Assembly: GCA_041917255.1 (NCBI GenBank)
Contig: JAYRYA010000019.1
Location: forward strand, 22,420-86,419
DNA from: Zoogloea sp041917255
GTDB taxonomy: Bacteria > Pseudomonadota > Gammaproteobacteria > Burkholderiales > Rhodocyclaceae
Reading direction: 5' to 3'
Length of the DNA stretch: 64,000 nt
A model generated the notes under the pieces. That model ran no database searches. It was not told where the DNA came from and saw only the letters and a program-made list of their open reading frames with translations. Position 1 is the first letter of the stretch, and every line of letters begins with the position of its first letter. The position numbers and the translations under genes are program-made. Positions 1 to 8,719 of this stretch are shown here, piece by piece.

Positions 1-272
1 GGGACGTTCCATTTCGCGAGCTCCTCAGCCCATTTGACCCGGCTTCGATCACGCAGGGCAGGGCCGATGAGGATGGCGGCTGGAATGGCGCCGCAGACAA
101 GGCCCACAGCCGGTATGCCGCTTTGCCACCAAGACACAAGGGCCACGGAGATCCCGACCAGAAAGCCGAAGCCGCCGCCAATCCACAAGGCGTTACGGCG
201 CGCCCGTTTAAAGGAGTAGTCAAGATAAGCGTCGACATCTTCAGATGTCACGGTGAAGTCGATTGAGATCAT
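1..272 (-). CDS. YcxB-like small membrane protein, N-terminal part (cut by window edge)
   Basis: Reading the minus strand from the ATG at 272 gives an open frame of 90 residues that runs off the window. It starts MISIDFTVTSEDVDAYLDY, followed by a basic stretch (FKRARRNALW) and two hydrophobic segments at about residues 29-48 and 52-69, then a polar stretch. A good ribosome site (GAGGAGA) lies about 10 bases before the ATG. An N-terminal sheet-like segment followed by two membrane spans is the layout of YcxB-family proteins, whose role is unknown. The family call is tentative because the C-terminal half is missing. Confidence 0.5.
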   Translation of the reverse strand, partial: MISIDFTVTSEDVDAYLDYSFKRARRNALWIGGGFGFLVGISVALVSWWQSGIPAVGLVCGAIPAAILIGPALRDRSRVKWAEELAKWNV

Positions 273-644
273 GGCAGCGGCTCTCCTCGATCACAAAGCA
301 GGGGGGATTGATCCTATCGGCAAGATGGCATACCGGGCGATGGGTGGGCCGAAGTCGAGTGAGGTGCAAGCAACGCCGTGAATGGCCTTCATCGTCTTTC
401 GAGATGTAAACCTGAAGGCGTTCCTGCCGCGCTTGCGGCCATGTGACCGACCAGAGCGTATTGCCGACGAGCATATTTTCCGCTGCATCCTTCGCGGCGT
501 CGATTCATTCCCGCTTTGTGTTCTCTGCCGGAATGCGGTGGGCTTGAGCGTCGTCAACGGCGCAGGACTCGGGAGGCATATGCTGCGTTGCCGCCGCCGG
601 CACGCCGTCGCTTTCGATCAATGACCTTTCAATGGGATCTCACC
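273..644. other. Intergenic stretch without a convincing gene
   Basis: Short open frames exist here on both strands but they have no family resemblance, no ribosome site and arginine-rich composition typical of chance frames in GC-rich DNA. I see no TGT-N10-ACA or -24/-12 element ahead of the downstream DsrE-like gene. Confidence 0.5.
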
Positions 645-1001
645 ATGCAGAACATCCTCATCATCGTCCATGCGCCCCCTTACGGCAGCGAGCGTTGCCT
701 GTCGGCCCTGCGCCTCGCCACGGCGCTGGCCGGGCGGGATGGCGACAGGCCCGAGCTGCGCCTCTTTCTGATGTCCGACGCCATCCACGCGGCCCTGCCC
801 AATCAGCAGGACGGGGCCGGCAACGGGCTGCAGGGGATGATCGAGCAGCTGGTGGAACTGGGCGTGCCGGTGAAGCTGTGCCGCACCTGCGCGCTGGCCC
901 GGGGGCTGGTGGAACTGCCGCTGATCGCCGGCTGCACCATCGGCACCCTGCCGGAGCTGGCCGAATGGACGCTGGCGGCGGACAAGGTGATCTCCTTCTA
1001 G
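645..1001 (+). CDS. DsrE-family small protein
   Basis: A 118-residue protein with the DsrE/TusD-like alpha/beta fold pattern: an N-terminal beta strand (NILIIVHAPPYGSE), a helix (CLSALRLATALAG), a second strand with LRLFLMSDA, and a later Cys pair in KLCRTCALARG. Proteins of this family act in sulfur relay or sulfur-responsive functions, and the two cysteines may carry sulfur. The ATG at 645 gives the usual start; an in-frame ATG at 621 would add eight residues. It sits at the edge of the nif island, and a link to Fe-S or sulfur supply for nitrogenase is only inferred. Confidence 0.75.
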   Translation: MQNILIIVHAPPYGSERCLSALRLATALAGRDGDRPELRLFLMSDAIHAALPNQQDGAGNGLQGMIEQLVELGVPVKLCRTCALARGLVELPLIAGCTIGTLPELAEWTLAADKVISF

Positions 1002-1012
1002 CCATTTGCAGC

Positions 1013-1257
1013 GTTTCAGGCCAAAAAGCACCGTTTCTTCACAAGAATATCGATTCTCGCGGCTGGAAACGTCGTTGCAGCCCGAGAAAGAAGGATTCAG
1101 CGCCTGAAACGATCTTTCCGGCGCGCGCAACGCAGTTTCAGGGCGCGTGGGTGCAGTTTCAGGCGCTGAAACGATCATTCAGCCGCTGAAACAATGATTC
1201 AGGGCGCGAAACCTCGATGCGGGGGCGGGCAAGCCGATTTCAGCGCACGAAACGATG
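1013..1257. repeat. Degenerate tandem array, 20-21 bp period, about 12 units
   Basis: The stretch just after the DsrE-like gene is built of imperfect units beginning RTTTCAG or ATTCAG and often ending GAAACGAT. TTCAG or a one- or two-base variant recurs at 1015, 1034, 1054, 1075, 1096, 1116, 1137, 1158, 1178, 1198 and 1239, a spacing of 19-21 bases (41 where one weak unit intervenes at about 1218). The best units (1095-1113, 1156-1174, 1177-1195) are near-palindromes of the form TTTCAGGCGCTGAAA. There are no constant spacers, so it is not a CRISPR array. Confidence 0.75.
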
Positions 1258-1387
1258 CTCGCCCACCTGCAGGCGTGTTTCGCTGCCGGATGACCCGGTT
1301 CTGCGGGCGTCGATGGCTGGTCTCCACGGGTTCACCGCCTCGTCCTGCCTGCGGGCGGTGCAGGGCATCGGCCGGGCCGGCCGGGCT

Positions 1388-1780
1388 TTAGTGGCGCGAG
1401 AACAGATCCCGCAGCTTGCACAGGGTGGTGGTGATGTCGAAGCGCTGGTCGGGCAGGGGCTGGCCGGAGACGATGCGGGTGATGACTTCGGCGGGGTCGG
1501 TCTCGCCGGTGAGCATCACATCGGTGCCGCGGGTGCGCATGTGACGCACGAAGCCGTCGCCGGCGCTGGTGGCGACCACCAGATCCACCCCGTCGAGGGG
1601 ATGGGGGGTGTCGTCCTTGAATACGTGCAGCACCTGCTCGGGGGCCAGGTCGATCTGCCGCGGGGCAGGCAGCAGCTGGCCGGGGGCATAGCGGGCGAGG
1701 TCGTAGAGCAGCCAGTGGCGGGCCTGGCCGGCGTGGCTGCCGACGGTGGCGAAATCCCGGGTGGCGATGGCGATCTTCAT
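1388..1780 (-). CDS. NifX/NifB-C-terminal-like FeMo-cofactor-binding domain protein
   Basis: This 130-residue protein begins MKIAIATRDFATVGSHAGQA, the start of the dinitrogenase iron-molybdenum cofactor domain shared by NifX, NafY and the C-terminus of NifB. The middle keeps the pattern of a strand, a VVATSAGDGFVRHM segment and a helix. Family members bind FeMo-co or its precursor NifB-co. It is the last gene of the minus-strand run that starts with the 2Fe-2S ferredoxin, 28 bases after modD, so it is probably co-expressed with flavodoxin. It is distinct from the longer nifX beside nifN. Confidence 0.8.
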   Translation of the reverse strand: MKIAIATRDFATVGSHAGQARHWLLYDLARYAPGQLLPAPRQIDLAPEQVLHVFKDDTPHPLDGVDLVVATSAGDGFVRHMRTRGTDVMLTGETDPAEVITRIVSGQPLPDQRFDITTTLCKLRDLFSRH

Positions 1781-1808
1781 GGTCGGGGGCTGGGCAAGTG
1801 GGTTGGGT

Positions 1809-2669
1809 TCAGGGGGCGGGCCGCAGGGTGACGGCCACGTCGCGGGGCGGGGCGAAGTAGGGGCTGCTGGTGACGAGCACCCCGGCGCCGGCGCGGGCGA
1901 AGTCTTCGGCGTTGCCGGCATTCACCCCACCGGCGGCGGCGATCAGTGGCGGGCGGGGCATGCGCGCGGCGATGGCAGCGATGCGGCCGACGGCGGCGAC
2001 GGGGAGTTTCTCGAGCTGCAGTACATCCGCGCCGGCATCGAGCCACAGGGCGGCCTCGGCTTCGTCGCTCACCTCGACCACGGTGCGCCGTTCGGGCCAC
2101 GCCGCACGCAGGCGGGCGAGGGTGGCCGTGGCGGATTCATCGAGAAAGGCCCGGTGCTCGGCAAACACCAGCAGGGTTTCGGAGAGGCTCAGGCGGTGGG
2201 GCGTGGCGCCGCCGCAGAGGATGGCCTTGATGGCGGCGGCCTTGGTACCGGGAAAATTCTTGCGGGTGCACGCTACCGATGTGGCCGGGTTGCCCTGCCG
2301 GGCTGCGGCGACGATGGCGGCGGTGGCACTGGCGATGCCCGAGAGGGATTCCATCAGGGTCTGGCTGGTCTTCCAGACGGCGTGGAGATCCGCCGCCCGG
2401 CCTTCGAGGCGCAGGATCAGCGCGCCCGCGTCGAGGGCGCTGCCGCTGGCTGCGACCGGGCTGGCAACGCACAGCCGGCGCAGCTCGCCCATGCGGGCGG
2501 CTTCCTCGCTGCCGCACAGGGTCATCGGTACGCGGGCGCGGTATTCGAGCACGCCGCGGGCATCGCCAATACCGAGGGCAAAGGTCGTGGCGTCGCCCTG
2601 GGGGGTGTCTTCCGCCAGGATGGCTTCGAGGCTGGCGTCGGGCAGGCGGTAGGGTGACGGGGGTGACAT
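1809..2669 (-). CDS. modD: ModD, quinolinate-phosphoribosyltransferase-like molybdenum-associated protein
   Basis: A 286-residue protein resembling nicotinate-nucleotide pyrophosphorylase (NadC). It opens with an LPDASLEAILAEDTPQGDAT segment matching the family N-terminal motif, and has the ACTRKNFPGTK core and an IAAAGGVNAGNAEDFARAGA phosphate-binding end. ModD proteins of this fold lie with molybdate uptake or nif genes; their true reaction is unclear. The nif context favours ModD over NadC. It is followed after 28 bases by the FeMo-co-binding domain protein. The ATG at 2669 is the first that precedes the conserved N-terminus. Confidence 0.85.
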   Translation of the reverse strand: MSPPSPYRLPDASLEAILAEDTPQGDATTFALGIGDARGVLEYRARVPMTLCGSEEAARMGELRRLCVASPVAASGSALDAGALILRLEGRAADLHAVWKTSQTLMESLSGIASATAAIVAAARQGNPATSVACTRKNFPGTKAAAIKAILCGGATPHRLSLSETLLVFAEHRAFLDESATATLARLRAAWPERRTVVEVSDEAEAALWLDAGADVLQLEKLPVAAVGRIAAIAARMPRPPLIAAAGGVNAGNAEDFARAGAGVLVTSSPYFAPPRDVAVTLRPAP

Positions 2670-2683
2670 GGTGCGGGGGGCGC

Positions 2684-3076
2684 CTACACCGGGCAGGTGG
2701 GCGAGAAGCTGTAGAAGCCGCGGCTCACGCTGCCGTCGCTGCCGCATACGGTGCGCCGCCACGTCAGCCAGCGGTCGTCCCGCAGGCGCCAGGCGCGCAG
2801 GGTCTCGCCGCGGGTGACGACGGTGTAGAAATCCTCGTCGTTGTCGGAGCGGGTTTCGGTGAGCACATAGCTGTGGTGGTAGAAGCAGCGCAGGTCGTAG
2901 GCGTCGTAGCCGAAGGTGCGGCTGGCGGCCAGTTCGTATTCCCGGTGCACCGAGAAGCTGATCGGGGCCACCACCATGTCGCGCCAGGCGGGGGGCAGGT
3001 CGTCGAGCCAGCGGGCGTCGTCGCGCTGCTCGCTGCGGGCGGTGGCGAGGTTGAGACGGGGTGGCGGGAAGAACAT
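2684..3076 (-). CDS. Conserved nif-island protein of unknown function
   Basis: A 130-residue soluble protein without signal peptide or membrane segment. It is rich in aromatic and charged residues (WLDDLPPAWRDMVV, YDAYDLRCFYHHSYVL, DRWLTWRRTVCGSD), with only two cysteines that do not form a metal motif. It lies between modD and another unknown gene in a tightly packed run with flavodoxin, so it is expected to be expressed during nitrogen fixation. I do not recognise the family and assign no function. Confidence 0.7.
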   Translation of the reverse strand: MFFPPPRLNLATARSEQRDDARWLDDLPPAWRDMVVAPISFSVHREYELAASRTFGYDAYDLRCFYHHSYVLTETRSDNDEDFYTVVTRGETLRAWRLRDDRWLTWRRTVCGSDGSVSRGFYSFSPTCPV

Positions 3077-3091
3077 GGCGGAGCGACCTCC

Positions 3092-3397
3092 TCAGGCGTC
3101 GAAGTGCATCCTGAGCCCGTCGAGCACGCGGGCCAGGGGCTGGTTCTCGATGCTGCTGGGCGTGTCGGGCAGCGGGTTGGGGTATTCGTAATACACCCCG
3201 TAGGTGCCGGGGCGCTGGCCGTGCAGGAAGACGTGGGCGCGCAGGCGGTCGAGCTCGGGGTGGCGCAGGGTGACGATGGCGGGGTCGGCGCCACTGTCGG
3301 GTTCGATGTCGCAGGCTTCGCCCAGGGCCGGGTCGAAGGAGACGAGCAGACGGCGCAGGGCGCGGTCTTTGGGCAGGGCCCAGGCGTTGGTGTTCAT
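3092..3397 (-). CDS. Small nif-island protein of unknown function
   Basis: A 101-residue protein (MNTNAWALPKDRALRRLLVS at the start). It overlaps the end of nifF by 4 bases (ATGA type), a sign of translational coupling. The middle (PELDRLRAHVFLHGQRPGTYGVYYEYPNP) and the end (ENQPLARVLDGLRMHFDA) look like a small alpha/beta protein. No metal motif, signal peptide or membrane span is visible. Coupling to flavodoxin suggests an accessory role in electron delivery, but that is inference only. Confidence 0.7.
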   Translation of the reverse strand: MNTNAWALPKDRALRRLLVSFDPALGEACDIEPDSGADPAIVTLRHPELDRLRAHVFLHGQRPGTYGVYYEYPNPLPDTPSSIENQPLARVLDGLRMHFDA

Positions 3398-3924
3398 GGG
3401 AGCAACTCCGGTCGGATCTGGGCGAGCCAGGTGTCGATGCGCGCTTCGGTGAGCACCGGCTGATTCACCTGGTCGAGGGCGAGGCCCAGGAAGTTTTCGC
3501 CCTCCAGCGCGCGGGAGGCGTTGAAGTCGTAGCCGGCGGCGGGCCACTGGCCGACAAGCCGCGCGCCCCGGTCGGCAAGGGCGTCGTGGAGGATGCCGAT
3601 GGCGTCCACAAACACCGCCGGGTATTTCTTCTGGTCACCGAGGCCGTACAGGGCGATCACCTTGCCGGAGAGGTCGACCCCGGCCAGCTGGGGCAGGAAC
3701 TCTTCCCAGCTCGGCTGGAGGCCCACCGACTCGCCCGGCAACTCGCCGTCGCCGTAGGTGGGGCAGCCGAGGATCAGCGCGTCGTGGGCAAGGAAGTCGT
3801 CCAGCGTGGCGCGGCCGATGTTCGCCGGTGCCGCCGCCACGTCGCCGAGCTTCTTGGCGATCTGCTTGGCGATGAGGCGGGTGCGACCGGTGTCGGTGCC
3901 GAAGAAGATGCCGATGGTGGTCAT
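3394..3924 (-). CDS. nifF: Nif-specific flavodoxin NifF
   Basis: A 176-residue long-chain flavodoxin. The FMN phosphate loop GTDTGRTRLIAKQIAKKLG lies at residues 9-27, the first isoalloxazine loop around LGCPTYGDGELPG and the second around ALYGLGDQKKYPAVFVDA, with the 20-residue insertion typical of nif flavodoxins. NifF passes low-potential electrons to the nitrogenase iron protein. It lies in a run started by the sigma-54/NifA promoter at 4593-4607 with a ferredoxin and a NifZ-domain protein. Confidence 0.92.
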   Translation of the reverse strand: MTTIGIFFGTDTGRTRLIAKQIAKKLGDVAAAPANIGRATLDDFLAHDALILGCPTYGDGELPGESVGLQPSWEEFLPQLAGVDLSGKVIALYGLGDQKKYPAVFVDAIGILHDALADRGARLVGQWPAAGYDFNASRALEGENFLGLALDQVNQPVLTEARIDTWLAQIRPELLP

Positions 3925-3942
3925 GGCGCGCGGGCTCGAAGG

Positions 3943-4212
3943 TCAGTGGCTGGGGGGCGGGTCTTGGGTGAGCTCGTCGGGCAGGCAGCCGACCGGGTTG
4001 CCGAGGCTGCCGTCGGCGCCGGTCTCGAAACGCACGAGATAGATCTCGCGGCTCGGGTCCACCTCCGAATGGCCGTAGTGCACCACCACGCCGCGGGCGC
4101 CGGCGGGGGCGATCAGGCCTTCCGCTTCATCGACGCCGGGCATGCCGCCATCGTTGAGGATGTCTTCGGTGGCGAAGACCATGTCGCCGATGTCGTACTG
4201 GATTGCGCTCAT
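3943..4212 (-). CDS. Short NifZ-domain protein
   Basis: The 89 residues start with IQYDIGDMVFATEDILNDGG and continue with a GARGVVVHYGHSE turn and YLVRFETG, matching the beta-barrel-like core of NifZ. NifZ family proteins help mature the P-cluster of the MoFe protein. This one is about half the length of the full NifZ encoded at 28329-28805, so the island has two NifZ-domain genes. It sits 4 bases from the ferredoxin gene and 18 from nifF. Confidence 0.75.
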   Translation of the reverse strand: MSAIQYDIGDMVFATEDILNDGGMPGVDEAEGLIAPAGARGVVVHYGHSEVDPSREIYLVRFETGADGSLGNPVGCLPDELTQDPPPSH

Positions 4213-4216
4213 GGGG

Positions 4217-4546
4217 TCAGCTCCAGATGTCGGCCGGGGCCAGCAGGCGTTCGACCGGTGCGTCGAGGAGCAGGTGTTCCTCGATGATGGTGGCCACGTC
4301 GGTGGGCTTGATCCCGGTGTACATCACGCCTTCGGGATAGACGATGGCGGTGGGGCCGGCCTGACAGGGGCCGAGGCAGCCGGTGTTGGTGAGCTGGAAG
4401 CCCGAGGCCCACAGGTTGCGGGTGGTGAATTCGTCCGAGAAGGCCTGCCAGACCTGGCCGCAGCCCTTGTCCTGGCAGGAACCGCGGGGGTGGCCCTGGG
4501 GTCGGCCCTGGACGCAGACGAGAACGTGTTTCTTGGGTTTTGGCAT
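4217..4546 (-). CDS. Thioredoxin-fold 2Fe-2S ferredoxin
   Basis: A 109-residue protein with cysteines at 11, 24, 57 and 61. This spacing (13, 33, 4) matches the thioredoxin-like 2Fe-2S ferredoxins found in diazotrophs such as Azotobacter and in Aquifex. Cys29 is an additional cysteine. The loop QGRPQGHPRGSCQDKG and the TGCLGPC end of the cluster site are clear. It is the first gene after the -24/-12 promoter at 4593-4607 and heads the minus-strand run through nifF to modD. A role as electron carrier or Fe-S helper during nitrogen fixation is likely. Confidence 0.88.
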   Translation of the reverse strand: MPKPKKHVLVCVQGRPQGHPRGSCQDKGCGQVWQAFSDEFTTRNLWASGFQLTNTGCLGPCQAGPTAIVYPEGVMYTGIKPTDVATIIEEHLLLDAPVERLLAPADIWS

Positions 4547-4592
4547 GGCGTGGCTCCTGAGGGGCGATTACTGGGTTCAGGAAGCCACGCGT

Positions 4593-4607
4593 GCAAGTTG
4601 AGTGCCA
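4593..4607 (-). promoter_or_regulatory. Sigma-54 promoter of the ferredoxin-nifZ'-nifF-modD run
   Basis: On the minus strand the sequence reads TGGCACTCAACTTGC, a full match to the -24/-12 consensus TGGCAC-N5-TTGC. It lies 47 bases before the ferredoxin ATG, in the gap after nifA, with a NifA site 44 bases upstream. Confidence 0.9.
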
Positions 4608-4650
4608 GCTATTTTTGCCTGTGAATCAGCGGCTTGGCGGTAGCTGGCGA

Positions 4651-4666
4651 TGTCGCAAAGCCGACA
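4651..4666. promoter_or_regulatory. NifA upstream activator site for the ferredoxin run
   Basis: TGTCGCAAAGCCGACA matches TGT-N10-ACA and the longer palindrome TGTCG-N6-CGACA. It lies a few bases past the nifA stop codon, upstream of the -24/-12 element on the minus strand. Confidence 0.88.
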
Positions 4667-4672
4667 GGCTGG

Positions 4673-6277
<1,605 letters not shown>

Positions 6278-6297
6278 TGCGCGCTCGTCGTTATGTC

Positions 6298-7827
6298 TCA
6301 GATCGGGTCGCCGTCGAGGCGGAATTCGACCACCACATGGCAACCGCCGCTCGGGTTCTGGTCCAGGTCGATGATGCCGCCGTGGTCCGACACGATCTGC
6401 TGGGCCCGCGACAGGCCGGTGCCCAGATGCCGGCCGGCACCGGCCTTGGCCGAGAAGAAGGGCTCGAAGGCCCGGTGGCGCAGCTCGGCCGGAATGCCGG
6501 GGCCGCTGTCGGTGACGGTGACCACCATGCAACCACGCTCCACCGCGGTGGCGAGGGTCAGCTCGCGGCGTTTCCAGCCCTTGGCGTCCATGGCCTCGAT
6601 GGCGTTATCCACCAGCGCCTTGAAGAGCATCCGGAGCTGCAGCGGCCGGCCCAGCAGGGGCGGCAGGGTGGCCGCAGGGTGCCAGTCCACCACCACGCCG
6701 GCACGCAGGAGGCGTGGCGTGCACACCTCCAGCACGTCGCGCAGCAGTTCGTTGAGATTGACGCTGAACACCATTTCCGGGGCGCTGGGCGGGATCACCT
6801 GGCGCAGGGATTCCATGTGCTCGCGGCCGGCGGAGAGGGCGTGCTTGAGCAGGTCGGCGCTGGACGGGTCGCGCCGCTGCAGGATCGAGACCGCCGAGGC
6901 CATCACGTTCATGGGTTCCTCGAGCCGGAAGATCGCCGCCGACAGGCCCTCGCGCAGCGCCGCGGTGCGCTCTTCCTCGGCCATGGCGGCCTGCAGGGCG
7001 GCGGTGCGGGCGCGCTCCTGCTCGGCGCGCAGGCTGGTGACATCGGAGATCACCAGCAGCAGGCCGGGCTGGTCGGACGAGACGAAGTAGTTGTCGGCGT
7101 TGTCGCTGTGGATCTGGAGCATCGAGGTGGTCACCGACAGCCAGCGGGGCCGGCCGTTGCGGTGGTCCACTCGGGCTTCGCGGTTCTCGAAGATGCAGGT
7201 CGCGATGTCGTCCGAGAGGCTGGTACGCCAGTTGCCGATCACGCTGTCGAGCAGGGTGTGGGCGGGTTCGTTCACCCGCAGGTCGGTCACGAGCTTCTTG
7301 TAGGCCTGGTTGTCCAGCAGCACGCGGCCCTTCTGGTCGAGGAGGGCGATGGCGATGGGGGCGGCATCCACCACCGATTCGATCAGCGCCTTCTGGTTGC
7401 GGACCATCTGTTCGAGCTGGTGGATCTCGGTGATGTCCCGGTGCATGCCCAGGTAGTGGGTGGTCGTGCCCGAGGCGTCGACCACCGGCGAGATGGTCAA
7501 TTCGGCCAGATACAGCTGGCCACTTTTCTTGCGGTTGAGGACCTTGCCCGACCAGGGCCGCTGCTCCATCAGCGCAGTCCACATGGATTGGTAGATCTCC
7601 CGCGGGGTGGTGCGGTTGGAGAGCATCGACTCGTTGTTGCCCACCACTTCGCCCGGCGTGTAGCCGGTGACGCGGGTGAAGCTCTCGTTGGCGAAGAGGA
7701 TGTTCGCAGCAAGATCGGTGATCGAGATGGCCAGATCGGCCTGGTCCACGGCCTGTAGATAAACGTCTGACGGAAGCTTCGGGCTGGGCTGCGCGTGTTG
7801 AGCCGCGAGGCATTTGGCGGACTGCAT
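6298..7827 (-). CDS. nifL: NifL, redox- and nitrogen-responsive anti-activator of NifA
   Basis: A 509-residue sensor. A first PAS domain (about residues 25-135, with VTGYTPGEVVGNNESML) should bind FAD. A second PAS domain follows (about 150-260), then a helical region and a C-terminal GHKL ATPase domain with N-box LVDNAIEAMD, G-box VTDSGPGIP and GTGLSRAQQIVSDHGG. The position of the usual phosphoacceptor histidine reads AIFRLEEPMN, so I see no histidine there. This fits NifL acting by protein contact rather than phosphotransfer. Transcribed with nifA; the promoter is at 7885-7899. Confidence 0.94.
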   Translation of the reverse strand: MQSAKCLAAQHAQPSPKLPSDVYLQAVDQADLAISITDLAANILFANESFTRVTGYTPGEVVGNNESMLSNRTTPREIYQSMWTALMEQRPWSGKVLNRKKSGQLYLAELTISPVVDASGTTTHYLGMHRDITEIHQLEQMVRNQKALIESVVDAAPIAIALLDQKGRVLLDNQAYKKLVTDLRVNEPAHTLLDSVIGNWRTSLSDDIATCIFENREARVDHRNGRPRWLSVTTSMLQIHSDNADNYFVSSDQPGLLLVISDVTSLRAEQERARTAALQAAMAEEERTAALREGLSAAIFRLEEPMNVMASAVSILQRRDPSSADLLKHALSAGREHMESLRQVIPPSAPEMVFSVNLNELLRDVLEVCTPRLLRAGVVVDWHPAATLPPLLGRPLQLRMLFKALVDNAIEAMDAKGWKRRELTLATAVERGCMVVTVTDSGPGIPAELRHRAFEPFFSAKAGAGRHLGTGLSRAQQIVSDHGGIIDLDQNPSGGCHVVVEFRLDGDPI

Positions 7828-7884
7828 GAATTTGGCTCCTCGAGTGTGCGTTTCTCGGATCGGACGCTTCTCCGATCTGTCGGA

Positions 7885-7899
7885 GCATCTTCCGTGCCG
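7885..7899 (-). promoter_or_regulatory. Sigma-54-type promoter before nifLA
   Basis: The minus strand reads CGGCACGGAAGATGC: the invariant GG and GC are 10 bases apart, with CACG after the GG as in the consensus. It lies 58 bases before the nifL ATG. The first base and the TTGC box differ by one base each from consensus. The NifA site at 7976-7991 lies upstream at a workable distance. Confidence 0.7.
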
Positions 7900-7975
7900 T
7901 GGTGCACAAAAAACGCGCATCCCGCGGCTGGCGCGGCACACGGCGGGTTTTCGGGGTAAATGCGACATAAACGTC

Positions 7976-7991
7976 TGTCGGTTTTGTGACA
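7976..7991. promoter_or_regulatory. NifA site between nifL and rnfA
   Basis: TGTCGGTTTTGTGACA fits TGT-N10-ACA. It is the only such site I find in the 299-base divergent gap and sits about 77 bases from the nifL -24/-12 element and 85 bases from the rnfA one, so it could serve both promoters. Confidence 0.85.
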
Positions 7992-8075
7992 TCCCGGCCC
8001 CCAAAATCCGCCCTGCTTTGGTGCGTGCCGCACAATTCCGCGCGCCGCGCGGTATTTGCGGCACCGCAGCGAGAC

Positions 8076-8090
8076 TGGCATGGCTTATGC
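8076..8090 (+). promoter_or_regulatory. Sigma-54 promoter of the rnf operon
   Basis: TGGCATGGCTTATGC has the GG and GC at the correct 10-base spacing. It ends 36 bases before the rnfA ATG and follows the NifA site at 7976-7991. Confidence 0.82.
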
Positions 8091-8126
8091 GTTGGGGTCG
8101 CTAAACCCGAACAGAGGCGCAATGCC

Positions 8127-8705
8127 ATGAAGGACTTCCTGCTACTGTTGCTGTCGACCGCGTTGGTGAACAACGTGGTGCTGATCAAGTTTCTCGGCCT
8201 GTGCCCGGTGATGGGTGTGTCCAAGAGCGTGGACAGCGCCCTCGGCATGGGCCTGGCGACCACCTTCGTCATCACCCTCGCGGCCGGCGCGTCGTGGATG
8301 CTCGACAACTGGCTGCTTCAGCCCCTGGGCCTGGGCTATCTGCGCATCCTCACCTTCATCCTGGTGATCGCGGCGGTGGTGCAATTCACCGAGATGTTCA
8401 TCAAGAAATCGAGCCCCGGCCTGTACCAGTCGCTGGGCATCTACCTGCCGCTGATCACCACCAACTGTGCGGTGCTGGGCGTGGCGCTGCTCAACGTGCA
8501 GCAGGGCTTCAGCCTGTTCAAGAGCCTGGTATATGGCTTCGGTTCGGCCCTGGGTTTCACCATCGTGCTGTTGATCTTTGCCGGGCTGCGCGAGCGCGTG
8601 GCCCTGGCCCGGGTGCCGGCGGCGTTTGCCGGCGCCCCCATCGCCTTCGTCACCATCAGCCTGCTTGCCCTGGCCTTCATGGGTTTCTCAGGGATGAACG
8701 TGTAA
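8127..8705 (+). CDS. rnfA: RnfA, integral membrane subunit of the Rnf complex
   Basis: A 192-residue protein with about six membrane spans, from LLLLLSTALVNNVVLIKFLGLCP at the N-terminus to LLALAFMGFSGM at the end. It keeps the two conserved cysteines of the RnfA/RnfE pair, in FLGLCPVMGVS and ITTNCAVLGVAL, thought to carry an Fe-S centre in the membrane. Rnf couples ion movement to reduction of ferredoxin or flavodoxin for nitrogenase. A closer ATG at 8122 opens only two codons; the ATG at 8127 is used. First gene of rnfABCDGEH. Confidence 0.95.
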   Translation: MKDFLLLLLSTALVNNVVLIKFLGLCPVMGVSKSVDSALGMGLATTFVITLAAGASWMLDNWLLQPLGLGYLRILTFILVIAAVVQFTEMFIKKSSPGLYQSLGIYLPLITTNCAVLGVALLNVQQGFSLFKSLVYGFGSALGFTIVLLIFAGLRERVALARVPAAFAGAPIAFVTISLLALAFMGFSGMNV

Positions 8706-8719
8706 GGGAGCGCCACAAA

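Noticed and set aside
1013..1297. Tandem units considered as a CRISPR array
   Set aside because: No constant repeat separated by unique spacers and no cas genes; the units follow one another without spacers and are degenerate.
1217..2657. Long plus-strand open frames over the NifX-like and ModD genes
   Set aside because: They are glycine/alanine/arginine-rich shadow frames in GC-rich DNA; the minus-strand frames have clear family motifs.
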